Of a stretch of DNA of 7,362 bases, positions 5,112 to 7,362 are shown piece by piece. The position numbers were made by a program, and so were the translations under genes. Each line of letters begins with the position of its first letter. The first letter of the stretch is position 1. This stretch comes from Gammaproteobacteria bacterium (GTDB taxonomy: Bacteria > Pseudomonadota > Gammaproteobacteria > Methylococcales > Methylomonadaceae): the NCBI GenBank assembly GCA_024511045.1, contig JANEMG010000108.1, forward strand, positions 1-7,362, read 5' to 3'. The notes under the pieces are model-generated. The model ran no database searches. It was not told the origin of the DNA and was given only the letters and a program-made list of their open reading frames with translations.

Positions 5112-6715
5112 CGGTTTTTGATTCTTTTTCGCAGGAGGCTTTTTTCCAGCTGGTTTTTCAGATAATCGATGCTGTAGCGGCGCCCCAGCAGTACCAGCAC
5201 GTCATTTCCGCGCAGAATGATGTTCGGTCCCGGGTTGAAATAGAAATGCTGTCCGGGCATCCTGTACTGGTTGTGATGTTTTCTGTGGGAGGGATCGGCG
5301 CTGATGACGCCGACCAGGGTCAGTTTTCTTTGCGTAAAATCGGTATTGCCGATAGCCATGTTTTCCAGATAGCAGCCGGGATGGACGACGATGGTTTCCA
5401 TCAGGATATGTTTCTTTTCGTGCAGAATGCCCAGTATCGCCTCGAAGGCCACCGGCTGTCCGATATATTCGGTAGCCAGCATGCCGGCGATCATGAAGGG
5501 CTGTATGACATAATCGGCGCCGGCCTGCTGCAGCTTCCTGACATTTTCCTTGTGGTTGGCGCGGGAGATGATGGTGATATCCGGATTCAGATATCTGCTG
5601 CTCAGGGTGATATAGACATTGGCGACATCGTCGGCCGTCGTGCACAGCACCGTTGCGGCACCCTTGTTGATGCCGACATTCAACAGGACACTGTCCTTGC
5701 TGGCATCGTCGGCGATGATCAGTATGCCCTGCCGCCTAGCCAGCTGCACATGCAGCGGATCGTTGTCGATGACCATGAATTGCTGCCGGGCCCTGGTCAT
5801 TTCCCTGGCGATCTCCTGACCGACCCGGCCGAAGCCGCAGACAATGCTGAAATCACGGTATTTTTCCAGTTCCGAATAGATGCGGTCGGTACGCAGGTCA
5901 TCCATCTTTTCACTGAAAGAGGTGACGACGATGGATGTGAAAAAGGATATCACCCCCAGTCCGGTAACGATCAGCGCCATCGTGACAAGACGGCCGCCCG
6001 TGGTTTGAGGGGTGATGTCGCCGAAGCCGACCGTGGAAAGCGTCACCACCGACCAGTAAGCCGCTTCGAACAGGCTGCCGATGCCGCCGCCATCGTCGTT
6101 ATGCTCGAACATATAGATGGCGGTGCTGGCGATGAAAACCAGAAAACCCAGGAACAAGGCCAGGGTATAGAACTCGAAGCGTTTGTTTTCCAGGACGTCG
6201 GAAAATATTTTGATGCTCCGCGAATAACGGAACAATTTGAACAGCCGGAAAATCAGGAATACCCGCAACACCCTGACCGGGCGGTAACTGGGCAGAATGG
6301 CCAGCAGATCGATGATGGCCATCACGGAAAAGACATACTGCAGCTTGGTTTTGACGATTTCCAGCAGCGCTTTGAACAGGCCGAAGTTGATGTTCAGGTA
6401 CTGGGATTTTTCGTAATGCCTGATGATAATCTGGTGGCTGTCTGAATAGATCCAGCCGCGCAGCAGGTATTCGATGATGAATACCGTGACGACGATGTGT
6501 TCAAACAGCGCCTCCAGGGGCCCCAGCCTTTTGTTGACGCCATGAATGAGAATGGTGATGCTGGCCATGACCACGCCGATCATGAACAAATCGAAATAGG
6601 TCTTCAGCTTGCTGTCGGGGTTTTCCAGCAGATTGTAAAAAAACATTTTCGAATTGCGATAATGCCGGGAATTATTCAGCAGATAGGCAAAATAGACAAT
6701 CAGGCGGGCTAGCAT
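5108..6715 (-). CDS. Voltage-gated-like six-TM potassium channel with RCK domain
   Basis: The protein has 535 aa from ATG at 6715. An in-frame TTG at 6751 would add 12 residues but has no ribosome-binding site, whereas GAGA sits five to six bases before ATG. Membrane segments: S1 about 41-59, S2 70-90, S3 125-142, S4 145-166 with regularly placed basic residues (R145, R148, R151, R157, K160, R163, R166), S5 182-203, pore helix 213-226, S6 244-266. The selectivity filter is TVGFGD (228-233), a canonical K+ signature. An RCK_N domain follows with an intact GFGRVG loop (294-299) and D317, then RCK_C at about 438-515. It resembles Kch/MthK-type ligand-gated channels of the inner membrane and is the first gene of the operon. 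Mechanism and ligand are unknown. The long open frames on the opposite strand are shadows of this gene. Confidence 0.95.
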   Translation of the reverse strand: MLARLIVYFAYLLNNSRHYRNSKMFFYNLLENPDSKLKTYFDLFMIGVVMASITILIHGVNKRLGPLEALFEHIVVTVFIIEYLLRGWIYSDSHQIIIRHYEKSQYLNINFGLFKALLEIVKTKLQYVFSVMAIIDLLAILPSYRPVRVLRVFLIFRLFKLFRYSRSIKIFSDVLENKRFEFYTLALFLGFLVFIASTAIYMFEHNDDGGGIGSLFEAAYWSVVTLSTVGFGDITPQTTGGRLVTMALIVTGLGVISFFTSIVVTSFSEKMDDLRTDRIYSELEKYRDFSIVCGFGRVGQEIAREMTRARQQFMVIDNDPLHVQLARRQGILIIADDASKDSVLLNVGINKGAATVLCTTADDVANVYITLSSRYLNPDITIISRANHKENVRKLQQAGADYVIQPFMIAGMLATEYIGQPVAFEAILGILHEKKHILMETIVVHPGCYLENMAIGNTDFTQRKLTLVGVISADPSHRKHHNQYRMPGQHFYFNPGPNIILRGNDVLVLLGRRYSIDYLKNQLEKSLLRKRIKNR

Positions 6716-6850
6716 TGCGTTCTCGAATGATGCGTTTTTGACCGAAAACAATCGTGACAGTGTACAGCGGTGGATAATTCATTATCCCGTGTTTTGCCCA
6801 CGCCGGCAGCTTTTTTTGCTGTTCGTGTTTTATCCATGAACAAATGAAAA
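6716..6850 (-). promoter_or_regulatory. Upstream region of the channel operon with a GGATAAT palindrome
   Basis: GGATAAT (6772-6778), TC, ATTATCC (6781-6787) is a perfect 7-bp inverted repeat with a two-base spacer, 57 bp upstream of the channel ATG. On the minus strand it contains GATAAT, a near-consensus -10 hexamer, but no good -35 is found at 16-18 bp. It is operator-like. Element copy B starts at 6851, so the native promoter is confined to this interval or is supplied by the element. Confidence 0.35.
6843..6850. repeat. Left target-site duplication of element copy B
   Basis: AATGAAAA directly abuts the left terminal repeat CCTGATTA. The identical 8-mer directly abuts the right terminal repeat at 7325-7332, and the next base outward differs on each side. 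Confidence 0.8.
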
Positions 6851-6896
6851 CCTGATTACGTATGACCCTCAGCTTTTCTGGAATCCTGTGATTCTG

Positions 6897-7081
6897 GTCA
6901 TCCCGACGACAGCGCAGCACCTATTTTGAATTTCATATAGAGAAGTTGGATCCGCCTTATTTTCCAAATCCATGTAAAAAAGCGTTCCTCTAACAAGAAA
7001 AACAGGTGCTGTACAAGGAGGGATCTTGAGCGTGGGTACATTACCATGGCGCCCAGGATTTCTCCCGTTGGTCGAAATGAC
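6897..7081. repeat. Palindromic unit with inserted 108-bp cassette
   Basis: The left arm GTCAT-CCC-GACG (6897-6908) pairs with the right arm GTC-GAA-ATGAC (7071-7081), and GGAG (7017-7020) pairs with CTCC (7062-7065). Between GACG and GGAG lies a 108-bp cassette (6909-7016) bounded by CAGCACCT (6915-6922) and AGGTGCTG (7004-7011), which would fold as a side branch. The same unit without the cassette is at 7115-7193. Confidence 0.65.
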
Positions 7082-7114
7082 ACGCTAATACCGCCCTGTC
7101 ACTTCGTTAAACCT

Positions 7115-7193
7115 GTCATCCCGACGGCAGGAGGGATCTTGATGGCTTGGGCATCGCTTTGGCGTTCAAGATTTCTCCTTACGTCGAAATGAC
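7115..7193. repeat. Compact palindromic unit with symmetric internal loops
   Basis: Stem blocks pair in order: GTCAT/ATGAC, GACG/CGTC, GGAG/CTCC, ATCTTGA/TCAAGAT (7136-7142 with 7166-7172). They are separated by internal loops of equal size on both sides: CCC/GAA, GCA/TTA and GG/TT. A 23-base terminal loop remains. This is a complete, presumably ancestral form of the unit also seen at 6897-7081 and, truncated, at 1765-1919. Confidence 0.75.
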
Positions 7194-7324
7194 ACTTCAT
7201 TGGTCTTCCCAACATCGGGCAATACTTGTTTTGTATTGATAAGTATAGGACGACAGTCATGAATCGGCCTGATTGACCGCTGTTTTCCATTTTGGGAAAT
7301 GGCTGAAGCTTGTGGATAATCAGG

Positions 7325-7332
7325 AATGAAAA
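7325..7332. repeat. Right target-site duplication of element copy B
   Basis: AATGAAAA is identical to 6843-6850 and abuts the right terminal repeat. It contains the ATG of the possible gene that runs off the window end. Confidence 0.8.
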
Positions 7333-7362
7333 TAGCTGTTGTTCATGTTTCGGACTTTTTGA
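7326..7362 (+). CDS. Possible start of a gene running off the window (partial)
   Basis: ATG at 7326 opens a frame MKIAVVHVSDFL that is still open at the last base. The beginning resembles the first beta strand of many cytoplasmic enzymes, but twelve codons do not allow a family call. AGGA lies immediately before the ATG, too close for a normal ribosome-binding site. The ATG lies in the target duplication of element copy B, so the native leader would have been displaced by 482 bp to the left (before 6851). It could equally be a chance frame. Confidence 0.25.
   Translation, partial: MKIAVVHVSDFL

Larger units (their letters stand above)
6851..7324. mobile_element. MITE-like element, copy B, with TIRs and 8-bp target duplication
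   Basis: The 474-bp element begins CCTGATTA (6851-6858) and ends TAATCAGG (7317-7324), exact reverse complements. A second block of partial complementarity (CAGC-type, about 6 of 8) lies nine to sixteen bases further in. Perfect AATGAAAA duplications flank it. It has no transposase frame. Inside are two palindromic units (6897-7081 and 7115-7193), a CAATAC/GTATTG hairpin (7220-7238), a CCATTT/AAATGG hairpin (7287-7302) and a consensus DnaA box, TGTGGATAA (7311-7319). The eight-base duplication is found among several IS families, but I could not match the TIR to one. It sits between the channel operon and a possible divergent gene. Confidence 0.85.

Noticed and set aside
5051..6445. Long plus-strand open frame (464 codons) opposite the channel gene
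   Set aside because: It lies antisense to a channel with unmistakable membrane segments, filter and RCK motifs. Its translation is low-complexity and rich in D, Q and H, without a domain, as expected for a shadow frame.
1719..7324. Composite transposon made of the two element copies
   Set aside because: Only copy B has its own target duplication, and the 8-mers outside the pair (AGTTACTT at the left, AATGAAAA at the right) differ. No transposase is present, so movement of the whole block as a unit is not supported.
1..7362. tRNA or rRNA genes
   Set aside because: No cloverleaf with conserved T-loop sequence and no rRNA-like stretch was seen on either strand.

Overview
The window looks like chromosomal DNA of a Gram-negative proteobacterium. 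The evidence is a DsbB-type inner-membrane quinone oxidoreductase, Sec signal peptides, a secreted protein with an exosortase (VPLPA/PEP-CTERM-like) sorting tail, and E. coli-consensus DnaA boxes. The sorting tail together with repeat-rich intergenic DNA suggests an aquatic or methylotrophic gammaproteobacterium such as Methylococcales. That placement is inference only; no rRNA or marker gene is present.

Layout. Positions 1-469 are AT-rich and non-coding, with many short perfect inverted repeats and a cluster of DnaA-box-like 9-mers. A stand-alone HNH endonuclease gene follows (470-1063, +), with three consecutive strong stem-loops directly after it. From about 1150 to 2250 no convincing gene is seen. 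That stretch holds two large imperfect palindromes (1458-1549 and 1567-1715) and a miniature inverted-repeat element, copy A (1719-2016). Next is a secreted metzincin-like metallopeptidase with an exosortase tail (2255-2968, +). It converges on a tightly overlapping four-gene minus-strand operon, listed here in transcription order: a six-TM potassium channel with a C-terminal RCK domain (6715-5108), a free RCK/TrkA-type protein (5111-4398), dsbB (4398-3910) and an exported class I methyltransferase-fold protein (3889-3080). Behind the operon's start lies a second, longer copy of the miniature element, copy B (6851-7324), with 8-bp terminal inverted repeats and a perfect 8-bp target duplication. 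A plus-strand ORF may begin at the right edge.

How the genes may work together. The channel and the free RCK protein plausibly form one ligand-gated K+ channel system; both carry RCK_N and RCK_C regions, and the free one has a degenerate nucleotide-binding loop. Stop/start overlaps tie dsbB and the methyltransferase-like gene to the same transcript, so ion conductance and envelope redox or maturation functions appear co-expressed. Why is not known.

The best-supported new observation is the mobile-element family. Copy B has TIRs and a target duplication, and inserted into the original divergent intergenic region of the channel operon. Copy A is colinear with it but deleted and lacks a duplication. 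Inside both copies is an 80-bp core that differs almost completely in sequence yet has exactly the same length, framed by a conserved CAGCACCT/AGGTGCTG inverted repeat.
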